Positions 1-12,580 of a DNA stretch of 64,000 bases are shown one piece after another. Numbering within the stretch: the stretch's first letter is position 1; each line of letters opens with the position of its first letter. The DNA is from Adiantum capillus-veneris (taxonomy: Eukaryota; Streptophyta; Polypodiopsida; Polypodiales; Pteridaceae): contig CM043952.1 of the NCBI GenBank assembly GCA_014529385.2, positions 59,168,119 through 59,232,118 on the forward strand, written 5' to 3'. Below the pieces are notes generated by a model. It made no database searches. It was given only the letters and a program-made list of their open reading frames with translations, and was not told the origin of the DNA. A program made the translations under genes and the position numbers.

Positions 1-338
1 ATAAGCTTCTTAAGCCAATACACTTTACTGGCAGCACTCTGCTGTGCATACAACTCGTCTAAACGCTTCCACATGCCCCATGCTGTCTGCTCATTCTCTA
101 CATTGAAGAGTAAATTGTCAGACACCGAAAGCATGATCGTGGAGCGAGCCAACTCGTCCACTTCTTCCCATTCTTCAACCTCCATATCATCCGGTTTCAC
201 ACCCTGTAACTTAATAGGTTTCGCCTGTTTCTTCTGCAACATCACATTATAACATTGCTTCTTCCATATAGCAAAGTTATGGGCCCCTTCAAGCTTGCGA
301 ATGTGCAACAAATTGCCACTTTCATTGCTAGAAGCCAT
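1..338 (-). pseudogene. Copia-type Gag, N-terminal part (runs off the window)
   Basis: Minus-strand reading opens with ATG at 338-336 and stays open to the window edge, about 112 residues. It begins MASSNESGNLLHIRKLEGAH and continues with FAIWKKQ, LSVSDNLLF and AWGMWKRLDELYA. This is the N-terminal layout of Ty1/copia Gag (UBN2-type): an L-x-G-x-N-[FY]-x-x-W motif and then a W-x-x-L segment. Gag forms the virus-like particle that packages the element RNA. The start is supported by the leader, tRNA-Met primer site and LTR lying directly upstream on the same strand. No lesion is seen in this part, but the rest of the gene is outside the window, so integrity is unknown. This family differs from the two copia elements at 26-38 kb. 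Confidence 0.8.
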
Positions 339-880
339 TCTGAGTGATTGCAAACACTGAAACCCTGTTTTGCCGACTTAAACACGTCCAATTGTGCGCA
401 ATCGGGTAGAAAACAGCTTGCTGTTACAGAAAAACAGCGAGCAAATTTCACGCGAAATCACCCCAAAACGGCGTACATTCACTACCAAACCCTTACCAAA
501 GGTTTCCACAAGGTGTATACATCATTTGCTTGCTGAAATTCCCTGTTTTAGGGCAAAAATCAGACCTGTAAACACCTGTTTTGCTGAATTTTCAGAACCT
601 CGTTGGTGGAAACACCTGTAAGATTGACCTGTGAGACTTGCCCTAATGAAATTGCATCAAATTGACCCCGAAATTGGTCAATTTCAGCAGAAATAGGCTG
701 CTGTTCGCCAGTTTTTGAAACCCTAATTTTGGGGAAACTGTCACCGGAGGTCGATTTTACACGGTGAGAGGATCCCTTCGCGACAGAGTTGATCGAAAAC
801 GGTTGAATATCCTTCCCGCAGCAAGCAAGAACAGAATTCTGATCTGTGTTGCGAAAATGGCTCTCTTGGAAACCCTAAAG
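339..880 (-). other. Untranslated leader of the minus-strand copia element
   Basis: About 540 bp between the primer-binding site and the gag ATG. It holds only short open readings on either strand. The length is usual for a copia 5' leader. Confidence 0.6.
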
Positions 881-891
881 CTCTGATACCA
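881..891 (-). promoter_or_regulatory. Primer-binding site, initiator tRNA-Met
   Basis: On the minus strand the sequence is TGGTATCAGAG, complementary to the 3' end of plant initiator tRNA-Met. It directly abuts the LTR terminus, so it marks where minus-strand DNA synthesis starts. Confidence 0.85.
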
Positions 892-1175
892 TGTGTGGGG
901 GAGCAGGAGAGAGAGCCCACTTGCTACTCTATGCAATGAGAGTGAAGGAGAAGAGGAGAGTGGCGCAGAAGAAGCACACGCAGAGAAGAATACGTGAGAG
1001 AGAGAGAGAACTCGTAGAAGTTTTGGGAAAAGTCACGATAGTTCCATTTTGGGCTTGACCTTTGAGTATATGAGTAAGTGACTAGGGGGCCATTCACACT
1101 TGGGCCCCCTCACTTATAAGTCTTTTAACTTATAAGTTAATAAGTACAAGGCACTTAGGCCTTTATTCCCTAACA
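892..1175 (-). mobile_element. 5' LTR of the minus-strand copia element
   Basis: The segment reads TGTTAGGGAATAAAGG at its 5' end and ends in CACACA on the minus strand, so it has TG...CA ends. It is followed at once by the tRNA-Met primer site. The 284-bp length fits copia LTRs. An AT-rich inverted pair (cttataagt / acttataag) near 1110-1140 lies where a core promoter could be. The second LTR and the target duplication are outside the window. Confidence 0.8.
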
Positions 1176-1702
1176 CTCCGCTCCTTTGTCAACAGATGCC
1201 TCGATTTTGATACTAAAGTCACTGATGTCTCTTTGAGCTTCAGGGATACTGAGAGCTGACAGTATTCTGCTGGATGACTTTATGAAATGGAATTCCTGAT
1301 TATGATATTGATTTGTTCTTGACTTCTTGTGAGTGCAGGAACTGATAGCCGAAATGACTGCAGCATTTTGGTCTGATTGATCTCGAATAGACATGGTTGC
1401 AATAGGGGTTAGTCAATCGGACATCGTTGAGGTTCCGATTGGACCTAGATGTGATTGCTAGCTACATTGCTGATAAATCATGGTCTAAGATCCGAATGAA
1501 TGTTGAATGTCATGTGATGTCCTGTGATGTTTGGTGATGTACTGTGATGTCGTGTGATGTGACTGTCGATTTTGTACATGTGCTAGATGTGTGTTCCTAG
1601 TACGTAGGTACTAACAGTCAGTGTCTGCTAAGACGGTTTATGGCTTTTGTCGGTTTTGCAGGCGTAATCGCGGTCGATTACAATGCTTTCAAGAGGGGGG
1701 TA
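1176..1702 (+). other. 3' internal end of Ty3-type element C, ending in a polypurine tract
   Basis: No open reading of note. The segment ends with the purine run AAGAGGGGGG at 1691-1700, directly before an LTR beginning TGTCAC. It includes about five loose copies of a 10-11-bp motif built on TGTGATGT at 1505-1563. I infer it is the untranslated 3' part of a Ty3-type element, cut on its left by the copia insertion. Confidence 0.45.
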
Positions 1703-2130
1703 TGTCACAAAGTGACGACGTGGCGGACAGCAGAAACCCTAATTTCTGCCAGAAACCCAAATATTCCTGCAAACCCTAATTTCTGCCAAAAACCCTAATT
1801 TCCGGAAATCTCAGAGGTTGAAATTTAGATTTAAAAAAAAAAAAAAAAAGACGAGCGACGCAAATTTCGCTTTTTCTCTACTTAAATGAGAAAGAGAGAG
1901 AGAATGCTTTTGCTTTCATGTTTTGACTCTCTGTGAGAGAGAGAGAGCAATTGCTTTTGATTTGAAGCTTTTGGGGCTCTGCTTTTGGGCATCCCTTGTA
2001 ACCTTTAAATTAGTGGTGAGGGCCTCACTTCTCAGAGCATCTGGACGCAGAGTCTGAGAGTGAAACCCTAACCGCTCTCTTGTACTTTGATGATTGATTA
2101 ATATAAAAAGAAATACCGAAAGGGGTGCCA
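1703..2130 (+). mobile_element. LTR of Ty3-type element C
   Basis: It starts TGTCACAAAGTGAC after a polypurine tract and ends ...ACCGAAAGGGGTGCCA, the same terminal block as LTR family A. Length is about 428 bp. Inside are three loose copies of AAACCCTAATTTCTGCCA (1734-1803), a poly-A run at 1832-1849 and two GA-rich patches. The right boundary was placed by comparison with family A ends, not by a target duplication. Confidence 0.55.
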
Positions 2131-2469
2131 GTCTTTGGGGCCAATATCTCTAGGCACGGAACTCCGCCGGGCCAGTGCAAATCTATTGTGATCTGTGAAT
2201 TGTTTTGAAGTGGTTATTTGGTGCTGTCGCGGTTGATTCTTGATTCTTGATTCTTGACTTGGAGTGTCCAAGTCTGTTACAAGCATGCACTGCAAGGTGG
2301 CATGGCTCTACTCTACATGCATATCTGTATGCCTAACATATGATTAAATATATCTTGCATGCATTGCTAAAGAGAACAATTTAACATTAACCATTTTTAC
2401 AAACCTGGAGGGTTTTCTCCGACCACTCTGGCCATGTCCGATAGGTCCTTTGTAGCCATGTTCAAAGCA
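2131..2469. other. Sequence between LTR C and LTR A fragment, no gene seen
   Basis: It begins with tttggggcc, as family A does after its LTR, so it may be leader sequence of element C. A short run of gattctt units lies at 2232-2260. I see no coding sequence. Confidence 0.3.
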
Positions 2470-2870
2470 GGCACCGGTGAGGGTCATAACCTCACCATAC
2501 ATGTGAAAATTCAGCACTGTGTATGCGCAGAAAATTGACTGTTTTTCAGCCATACCAATGCCAGAACCTTTGGGAATCATGCCCCACTGGTAGAGAACAG
2601 TTCGGGGACTGTTTAGGGTTGGAAACAGGGCAAAAACCAGTAAATATATCGATTTGAATTTACTGTTTTTGGGCAGGAATCAGAGGGTTTTTACGCTAGT
2701 GCAAGTGAGATCCAGCAGGGGAATTGATTTCGTGCAAGTTTTGGGGTTGTTATGTTGCCGAAATTTGGCCAAATCAGGTAGAATCTAGCGGGATAGAGGT
2801 AAAGGATTCCTAGGACTCTACTTTGTAATTCACCCTCTCAAAGAATAAAGAAATACCGAAAGGGGCGCCA
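2470..2870 (+). mobile_element. 5' LTR of gypsy A1, 3' portion only
   Basis: About 400 bp align by eye, in the opposite sense, with 10989-11400 of the complete family A LTR. Shared blocks include GCCCCACTG, GGGACTGTTTAGGG, AAAACCAGTAAATA, GTTATGTTGCCGAAATTT and the end block AAATACCGAAAGGGGCGCCA. The first two thirds of this LTR are missing. Confidence 0.7.
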
Positions 2871-3987
2871 ATTTTGGGGCCTACAGGTTATCGGCGTCTG
2901 CTCGGAGCATTCTAGCTTCCGAGTCGTGTGTGTTTAAGTATTAATTCCCGTCGCAGGTTCCCTTTGCAAAGTGCTTTGTGTGTGTGTCTAAAGTAAAGAA
3001 TTTTGGGTGAAAGCCAACGCCTACCGCCCCATGGGCCGGTTTCAAGGTTCCATTGCTGGGATACCAATCACTTTTTTCTCAAGAAGTGAGCTTCGATTGT
3101 TTTGGGTAAAGACACAGAGTACATGAACGTAGGATTATACTATGGCCAACAAAGGGAAGGGAATTATGGAAGAGGGTTCCTCTTGACAGGACAGACAGGA
3201 AATTCCGCATGTACGCCTTGCCAAAAAGTGGTCAAATTAGGGCTGATTTTCTGCTGCGTTTTTATGGTTTGCAAGTATGAACCAAGATGAGATAGGGAGA
3301 GGTCTCATGGTGGTAGATTGGCCACTAGATCTCCTGCGGGAGTGATGTGGGTCTGCCAAGTGGCACGTTGCTTACCGATTCTCTGAGGCGATTGCTTGGA
3401 TTCTTTGACGCATTGTTAAATCATCTTGAAATTTGAGCTTACTTGGTCGTGGTTAGTACGCTATAGTGTTGCGGAATTATGCTCGTTTGCAAAGGCAAGA
3501 GCCTCTTTTACAGTTAAAAAGTTAAGGGACAGGTTGCAAGATGCTATGTGGTGAAGTTCAAGAACTATCCACCTATGGATGGAAAGTGGATGAAGAGCAT
3601 GAGGGGACAGGTTGCAAGATGCTATGTGGTGAAGTTCAAGAACTATCCACCTATGGATGGAAAGTGGATGAACAGTCAGAGTCACCAAATGTATTGCATC
3701 TTTACCTTGAGGCCTTTGGGTTACAGCCTACGTATGCCCCAACCCAATGTCTGCAGAGGAGGGGTAATGATAGAGCTAGCACATCAAATGTACTAATGGA
3801 TTCAGTGCAATAGCAGTGTACAGTTTGACAAAAGTATGAAGGTCTCATTAAGTCATTTGTCCACATGTTTTGACAATCTTTCTTGCGGATACATGCGATG
3901 ATAAAAGGGTGCTTACCACACAAGATCATCTATGGCATGTATATATGGTACGCAATCGAGGACGTTTGCGATTTCGAGAGGGGGGTA
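2871..3987 (+). pseudogene. Collapsed internal region of gypsy A1 (gag start joined to integrase tail)
   Basis: After the leader, a gag ATG at 3142 begins MANKGKGIMEEGSS and meets a TGA at 3184-3186. The minus-strand copy at 18072 has nearly the same start (MADKGRGIMEEGSS), which identifies the family. A poorly conserved stretch follows to 3525. Then comes the end of the integrase, with the chromodomain-like motif YVVKFKNYPPMDGKWM present twice (3526-3681). A 3' untranslated part leads to a polypurine tract, CGAGAGGGGGG, at 3975-3985. Protease, RT, RNase H and the integrase core are absent. I infer a large internal deletion. The remnant cannot code for a working protein. Confidence 0.7.
3526..3681 (+). 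repeat. In-frame 78-bp tandem duplication in the chromodomain coding part
   Basis: Two nearly identical units begin at 3526 and 3604, a period of 78 bp or 26 codons. Each encodes GQVARCYVVKFKNYPPMDGK followed by WM. The duplication keeps the reading frame. Confidence 0.85.
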
Positions 3988-5089
3988 TGTCACGAGGACG
4001 TGGCAATTGCTAACCTTACTTGTTGGTTTCTTTTCGATGATTTTTGTTTAATTTTTGGGACCCTCTTTTTGAAGTTGCAAATGGTCGGACATTGTATGGC
4101 CAATGTGAACGGTAGTTTCGCCCGCAGACGGGAAGTTGGTCGGCACTGGAATTCGTATAGTAAGAGGACGTCTAGGCTCAGTTCAAGATCATGTAGGTAC
4201 CCTCGTCGCACTTAGCAAGTTGGTGGATACTAGGAAGTGAATTCAATAAAGGCATAAAGTCAAGGTGGGATCACCAACAGAAATCCGATAGTTGGGCCAC
4301 ATTGCACTTTTGGATGGGGTTACAATGAGGATAGATGGTGAGATGACCAATGGGAGCCCAACGGAAGCATCTCCTAAAAACTAGGGGATTACTATTTTGG
4401 GTCGTGAAATGTGTTCGCGTCATTACCTCCGGTATGACTTTATTACTTTGTTGCAAAGTCAACTGATGCAGCAGTTGAGAGAGTTTTAAGCAGGAAGCCC
4501 AATGCGGGGAAATTGTATGCATGAGTGCCAAGTGGCACTTTTTGGCCAATTTACCAAGTTTGGGAGAACAAAACTCGTAACTGACTTTTTGGAGCAGTTT
4601 TTGAGGCTGATAACTTTGATTTTCAGCCATTTCTCTCCATTTTTGAGCTTCCCGTGACTTTACCTAGGTCCAATGAGCTCATTTTCAGCATTGGAAGGCA
4701 TCAGATGCATGTTTGCAGGGCTGTTTTGCTACGTTTTCAACGATACGCAGGTTTTGGCAGCCATGGAAATCTTCCCCTTTTGCATCTATTTGTTCACAGA
4801 TGCATTACAGGTCAAGGGTAGAAGAGGGTGCGCTCGATTTATGCTCGGGGGATGCTTCATTGAGAACCTGTCACAGGTTTAGAGCTACGGAGTGCTTTCT
4901 TTCCCTCTCATGTAAAATGTGGTGCTAGGAGTGATGCCCTGCACACTACACAGTGCTCTCTCTCCCCCTTACGTGCAGTTATGTGATGCCCCACAAGAGG
5001 GCTCTTCATTTGACTGAGGTACAGCTGTGTGGGTTCATGCTTTTGTGCTGAGGCAAGAGCCTCCTTGAGCGGGAACAGGGGGACACGCG
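3988..5089 (+). mobile_element. 3' LTR of gypsy A1, truncated at its right end
   Basis: It starts TGTCACGAGGACGTGGCAA just after the polypurine tract, and matches the reverse complement of the LTR at 10989-12264. Shared blocks include CTTACTTGTTGG, the stretch at 4960-5085 containing CCCCACAAGAGGGCTCTTC, and GGCAAGAGCC. The last 400 bp or so of the LTR are missing. The sequence switches to LTR B at about 5090. Confidence 0.7.
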
Positions 5090-6138
5090 ACAACAATTCG
5101 TATGGCGAATCTACAATAGATACCGCTCTTGCGCAAGAAAAGCGACTTTTGTGCTTCGTAGTCTCGCGATCTCTTGCGTTATCTGGTGGCAGAGTCTTCT
5201 CTTGCTGACGTTGGTAACTCCTTTTTAGTGAGGGCATGTGGTGCTTTTATAGCTCCTTGGCCACGGCACGAATAGTTGCTTGCGTAGAGATCGCGGCCGT
5301 TCTTTTTTTTTTTGTGCTGCTGTTCTATCCGAAATAGGGAGAGAGAATTCATTGGCTGGTTTTGTTGCTTTATTTTCTAAGCGGCTGCCCACTTATTAAG
5401 TGGGCGGGCGGCATATTTTAAAATTGGTATGAACCTGCCCAAAAACTCAATAAAACCTTTTAAGTTTAAAACAATGCTTTTCACAACACTTTTAGGCGTC
5501 CCCGGATGCAACCACATACACGAATGCAATGCAAACATAGATTCCTCGTGGGAAAGCGTATGTTCTTCCCGGAAAACTTGTTAAAATATTCCGCTTTTTA
5601 AGAAAAGCTTCTCAGAACCCATCTTTATTCTTATGCTTGCGTCTTTACGCGTATTCCTCTTTCCAGTTCGGATTTCCTCTCGACTATGGATATCCCCTTT
5701 CCGATGCACCCGTCACCCACCTTGTGACGCATCAGGAATACCCATCACCTAGTCCTTTCCTACCGAACTTACGGTACAATCCCCTTCATGATGCTCTATG
5801 TCACCCATCCTATGACACATCAGAGATGTCCGTTCCCGGATGGTTGGATACTTCTTACTGATGCTCCCTGTCACCCATCCGATGTGACGCATCAGAAGTA
5901 CCTGTTCTTGGTGGCCTTACAAATATTCCCGTTCACAGTGCTCCCGTCATTACTTTGAATGACGCACTTGGAATACTTTGTACTCGGATGTCTTCAGTGA
6001 CAAAAACCCTCTTAAAATTCCAATAATTCATTTAGAATTATTTTTCCTTGGTGTTCCAACGGAGAAAACCCTCTCACTTATAAATCCAATAATTCATTTA
6101 GAATTATTTTTCTGTCAGATAAAGCCAATTTAGCAACA
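5090..6138 (-). mobile_element. 3' LTR of element B, truncated
   Basis: A near copy of 9371-10437 in the same orientation. Read on the minus strand it starts TGTTGCTAAATTGGC at 6138, preceded by the purine run GTGAGAGGGA (6139-6148). That makes it the 3' LTR of a minus-strand element. About one third of the LTR is lost at the left junction with LTR A. It contains four loose, roughly 70-bp modules (5680-5990), each carrying GTCAC...GTGAC or a variant. Confidence 0.7.
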
Positions 6139-8029
6139 TCCCTCTCACTTATAAACAATTGTCCTCAACTGTAGAGGTCCAACTGAACTGCCGGGGAGAA
6201 ATCGGAAAGATTCCAAATCTTGCTCAATGGTGAGTTGAGCGGGTCCTTTTTTAAAAATTAAATTAAGCAAAAGTTCAATAATTCAATACTTACCTTACCG
6301 GTTCATGTCGTTCCTCTAGTACCTCGAGGATATCCTTCACCATTCATCAAACTTACGAGCCATGTAAGAACTCGTTATTCGCGTCTTTCCGAGAATCTGT
6401 TAACTCAATTCCACCTTCTCAATCCTGAGAAGAATAATCCTCCTAAAAATCAATTTAGGTCTATGTCCTTGCGCATAACCTTGTCTATTAGTCCTGAGGA
6501 TATTAAACCTCTTCTGTCCTCTCGCATAGGGTATGTCAAGAGCATTAAGCTCATGTGAATCTTCCTGTGGTAGACAAAGTGTGCCATCTTACAACGGTTC
6601 CAATCCGAAGATTCCTTGTGCACTTCCTTCCAATCTTTTCCTCCTGCGAGTTATTACCACCAACAGTGTTTTCTAGACGCCCATTAGAGTCTCTTCCTTA
6701 CATTTCAAAAAAAAAAAAACTGATTCACCTTGCGAGCATCAACGACGCCTTGCCAAATCTCAGGCAGATAGGATTCCAGCCATAGCATTTTCTGAATGTA
6801 CGTTCAAACCCGGTTCACAATATAGCGAACCCTCTTTGATTCTCATGGATGTTCTCCCAATTGTAATTCTTACCATTTTGAAACGGTTGGCAAACTATAT
6901 TCTTACGAACTTAATAGTTCGAATTTATTCCAGCAGCGTGTAAATGCTACTTGACCTGCTCATGGAGAAACATATACCGCAACCAAAAGTTGCTTCTGTA
7001 ATGGTAAAAGCGTACTCAATGATCAACGATCATCAGAAAACCTCTTCTCCGAAGAGACTCAAAGTCCTTCTACGGAACACATCTCAAATAGATATTTTCG
7101 TATCGGAATATCCTTGCGCGCAAAAAGGCGCTCAAGAGAGTATAACAAACTCCCGTCCCGTTTGTGAAAAGTAAGTTGGTTCATCTCATTCCGTTCAGCA
7201 AGAAAAAATTCGTTTGGTAGATGACCCACCTTAGCACAGGTCTGCATCTTCGTGTGTTATCCATGTACCCAAAGGTGTACCTAAGTTTCAGTGAGCCTGG
7301 GAAATTACCTTCCCTTCGTAAGATCCTTAGAGCGAAGATGCTCAACCTGACGATCCCTTGGCTCAATCTCAGAGCAAAACCCGCTCATCAAATAAACTTA
7401 CGATTTTATTCCTTGGATTCCTTGATCATAGGCCGTAGTCGTCGCTTGTTCCTTCCCTCGTAAAGAGAGTATTCCTTCATTTGTGCGAAAAGCACTACTA
7501 TATCTTCCCTTACCGGGTAAGGGGTGTGGGCTTAAAGAGTACTCAAGCTTCATGAAAGCTTTTCTTTGCTTGAAAGCTCAGAATGGTTCCTTCATAATTT
7601 CCTACCCGCAGTAGCAGGTAATTTGTTGGAGAACTACCGGATACTAGATCAATCATGGACCTTCCAGATGGTTAAGCAAAGCAGTTCATCGTATAAAACA
7701 ATGTTCTAACTCAACCTTACTCTCATAAACACTCGAGAGTGATTGTCTTGGTTAGACACGTGCATATCTCGTGCATAAAAGCAATACGCAGTTGATGAGT
7801 TCCTCAAAGATTTAACTTTGATCAAAGACCTGCCCTCTCACTTAAAGTTTTGAGGGTCTTCTATTCAAAAACTCAGGAGTTAGATTGAATTCCCTTACTT
7901 CAAACTTTCTCCGGATAGCAATGTATCCTTCGAGGAGAGGTAACAAAAATTCGTTTTTTTTTGTGTTCAATGGTTCTCGTCCCACTGCGGGGATTGTATT
8001 CTATGTACACTAAGGTGTACACTTTCAGC
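6139..8029 (-). pseudogene. Degenerate internal region of element B
   Basis: The segment lies between the gag remnant and the polypurine tract of element B, where protease and polymerase would be expected. Minus-strand translation gives only short pieces broken by stops and frame changes. I could not recognise RT or integrase motifs by eye. A longer readable stretch around 6400-6700 carries residues such as SHELNALDIPYARGQKRF, but I cannot assign it. The element may be non-autonomous or simply old. Confidence 0.45.
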
Positions 8030-8829
8030 TTTTATTGGTGACTCCACCATTTGCTGCAAAGTATCTTGCAAATGGGTTTACAAAATTCGGGCAAAAGTCC
8101 TTTGTTAAATTTGTTCATCTTTCCTTCCTCAGAGAGGATCAAGAGTGGAGTTACCTTGGCAAGAGTGAACCACTACTTGCTTTGACTCGCTCGTGTTCCT
8201 ATTGGGCAAACCGATCCCAATCTTCTTGGATGCCTTCCTCAAAGCATAGAGGAAAAAAATTTGTTAGAAGATTCAGCCTTGAATTGAATCCAAGTCTTGT
8301 TGTAAGTTCCTTGCAGAGCTTTGGTATACCACCAAGTACTTGCAATCCCCTTGAGGTGTTTGCCCACATGCCTCACCTTCGACGCTTTTTAGAAATTGCC
8401 ATTGGCAAAGGTAACTTCAAACTCTCGAATGAAAGCGGTAGCTTTCAGGACATCTTTCCTTCCGTCAAAAGTATCAAACTTGACTGGAGTGTTCCTAGGT
8501 CTAGAGACCTTCCTATCCTTCCCGAAATGACTGGATTTCTTGGCTATGGTTCTGGATTGATATTCATGGATATCTTTTGGGTTTTGAAGTATCTTGAGCA
8601 TTCCGCTCCTTGGATTCTCTAGGTTCTTGAGCATCATTCTCTTGTCACCTTCGCAGAGAATCCCAAGTCTTGTGTCGACTTCTTGCAGAGAGAAAAATTT
8701 TCCCAATTCTGCGAGCTTTTTCTTGCAGGACTTAGGGTTCCGCCTGCTTATTTCTCTCCTGGCTTGTCATGGCTTCTTCCCACATCTTCCCAGAGTCGTC
8801 CTCCTTTACAAAGAAAGAGAGGAGACCAT
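8030..8829 (-). pseudogene. Gag of element B, degenerate
   Basis: Minus-strand reading just after the primer site gives KKKLAELGKFFSLQEVDTR, then PVKFDTFDGRKDVLKATAF with IREFEVTF. Further on come VRHVGKHLKGIASTWWYTK and KTWIQFK. This matches the retrotransposon Gag layout F-x-G...A..F/W..., then L-x-G-x-A-x-x-WW...TW-x-x-F. The likely ATG is at 8829-8827, at the edge of the primer site, but stops follow soon after, so no intact protein is made. The antisense open reading of 195 codons at 8035-8622 is a shadow of this gene. Confidence 0.65.
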
Positions 8830-8841
8830 GCTTTGATACCA
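8830..8841 (-). promoter_or_regulatory. Primer-binding site of element B (tRNA-Met type, variant)
   Basis: Reads TGGTATCAAAGC on the minus strand, one base off the usual TGGTATCAGAGC. It lies one base from the LTR end (...TTTGTGACA). Confidence 0.7.
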
Positions 8842-8842
8842 C

Positions 8843-10437
<1,595 letters not shown>

Positions 10438-10740
10438 ATCCAAACTCTTCTCTTTGAAAAAGCAGCTGGAAATGAACAACCATATGGTTGCTCCCCTTGG
10501 GACAAGGAATGGCAACATGACTCCATTTGGGAAGACCTAAGCAATCCAACTCTTAGAAATCTTGACACCTCTATCGGGTTCCCCTCGGTGAAGCGAGGTC
10601 GGGGTAAATAGGGGTAAAGACGGGGAAGTCGTAGACAAGGATCCAAGCCCTTCACATACCCAAACCAGCCCGAAACCGGAGAAAAATCAAGAAAAACAGC
10701 AAGCTTCTTCTCTCTCACTAAAGGCACACATCTGGTGAAA
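10438..10740. other. Unassigned sequence between LTR B and the family A leader
   Basis: A 116-codon minus-strand open reading crosses it and runs into LTR B, but shows no recognisable motif. Similarity to the family A leader stops at about 10740. Confidence 0.35.
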
Positions 10741-10988
10741 CCGGCCCGTAGGGCGGAAGACTTTGGCTTTCACCCGAAACTTTACTTTAAGCTTTAACAT
10801 ATAGAGAAACCTTGCAGAAGGAACCTGTAATATAGAGAAACCTTGCAGAAGGAACCTGTAAGCTTTAATATATAGAGAAACCTTGCAGAAGGAACCTGTA
10901 ATGGGAATTAACACTTCAAAGCACACACGGCTCGGAAGCTAGCTAGAATGCTCTGAGCAGACGCCGACAACCTGTAGGTCCCAAAAAC
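10741..10988 (-). other. Leader of a family A element downstream of its LTR
   Basis: Similar by eye to 18200-18341 and, in opposite orientation, to 2871-3060. Shared blocks are GGGCCTACAG or GGGACCTACAG, TCTGCTC[GA]GAGCATTCTAGCT, GGTTCC[CT]T and GGTGAAAGCCAA. No gag start follows, so the internal part is lost here. Confidence 0.6.
10800..10900 (-). repeat. Triplicated 30-bp unit in the family A leader
   Basis: Three copies of TATAGAGAAACCTTGCAGAA followed by GGAACCTGTA lie at 10800-10829, 10831-10860 and 10871-10900. The related leader at 18200 has one. Confidence 0.9.
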
Positions 10989-12264
10989 TGGCGCCCCTTT
11001 CGGTATTTCTTTATTCCTTTAGAGGGTAAAGTTACAAGACTAGAGTCCTGGGGATCTTCACCTGTATCCGACTAGATCACACGTGTTCTGACAAAATTTC
11101 GGCAACATAACGGCCCCAAAACTCGCCCTGAACAAATTCCCCTGTTGGAACTCGCTTCCAAAGATATAAACCCTCTGTTTTCAACCCAAAAACAGCAATT
11201 ACAGCTCGCTGTATTTACTGGTTTTTACCCTGTTTTCAGCCCTAAACAGTCCCAGAATTGTCCTCTAACAGTGGGGCATTGTTCCCAATGTTTTCGGCAT
11301 CCATACGGCTGCAAAACAGTCCAAAAACAGTGCATAACCAGCGTTGAAAATGCACCTGTAAGATGAGGTTATCACCTTCATCTGTGCCTATTTTGGAGTA
11401 GCAGTTAGCTACTCCTGTTCCTGCTCAAAGAGGCTCTTGCTTGGGCGCAGAAGCATAAGACCACACAACTGTTCATAGGGCAAATGAAGAGCCCTCTTGT
11501 GGGGCATCACGTTACTGCACGTAGGGGGGAGAAAGAGAGGTGCAGGACATCACTTCTTGCACTACACTGTACATGAGAGGGAAAGTTTGCACACAATAGC
11601 TTTGGTACTTGCAACAATCCACCATGCGGATGAAAAATGCAGCCCCCACGTTTATTTCAACGCTTCTCTCTCTCTTAAGGTGGAAAATGCCCAAAAATGT
11701 GCCAAGTGGCACTCATGCATGGTTTTCCCGTTTTGTGCCTTCCGGTCTAAAAATATCTCAACCGATTGCTGAGTTGACTTAGCGGCAGAGTAATAAAATG
11801 TTTCCCTTGTCATTTTGAAGCTAATGACGCGAACAGATTTCGTGGCCTAAAATAGCAGTTCCCTAAATTTTAGGAGATGCTTCCATTGGACTCTCACTAG
11901 TCATCTGACCATCTTTCATCACTGGGACCACGTCCAAAAATGCGATGTAGCCCAGTTCTCGGGTGATTTTCTCTTGGTGACCCCACCTTGGCACTGTGCC
12001 TCCATTGAGTTAGTTTCCTAGTATCCACCAACTTATTAAGTGCGGGGAGGGGACGTGGATGACTTCGAACTAAGCCTAGACACCCTTTTACTACTGGAAT
12101 TCTAGTGTCGACCAACTTCACGTCCGCGGGTGAAACCATTGTTTCACACTGGCCATACAATGTCCGGCCATTTGCAACTTCAAAAAGAGGGTCTCAAAAA
12201 TTAAATGAAAGTCATCGGAAAGAAACCAACAACTAAGGTTAGCAGTTGCCACGTTCTCGTGACA
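10989..12264 (-). mobile_element. LTR of gypsy A2, complete, about 1.28 kb
   Basis: On the minus strand it begins TGTCACGAGAACGTGG at 12264 after a purine run (CAAGAGGGAGG), and ends ACCGAAAGGGGCGCCA at 10989. It is followed by family A leader sequence, so this LTR has internal-type sequence on both sides. Confidence 0.7.
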
Positions 12265-12580
12265 TACCTCCCTCTTGAAATTGCAAACGTCCTCGATTGC
12301 ATACCATAAATACACTCCATTGATGATCTTGTGTTGTTAGCACTCTTTTAGCATCGCATGTATCCATAGATAGAAATGACTTAATGAGACCTTCATACTT
12401 TTGTCATTTCCATCTATGATAGAAGTGAACATTATACGTTTAACACTTAAAGAGCAATGCACACTTCTATTACACTGAATCCATATGTATATTTGATGTA
12501 CTAGCTCTGTCTTTACCTCTCCTTTGCACACGTTGTGTTGGGGTATACGTAGGTTGTAACCCAAAGGCCTCAAGGTAAAG
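12265..12580 (-). other. 3' untranslated part and polypurine tract of gypsy A2
   Basis: It corresponds to 3682-3987 in A1: both carry GTATGCAATCGAGGACGTTTG before the purine run CAAGAGGGAGG at 12267-12277. Confidence 0.65.

Noticed and set aside
1734-1803. Telomere-like AAACCCTAA words
   Set aside because: Only a few copies, spaced by TTTCTGCCA, inside LTR C; not a tandem telomere array.
8035-8622. 195-codon plus-strand reading
   Set aside because: It is antisense to the Gag remnant of element B, which has clear motifs on the minus strand.
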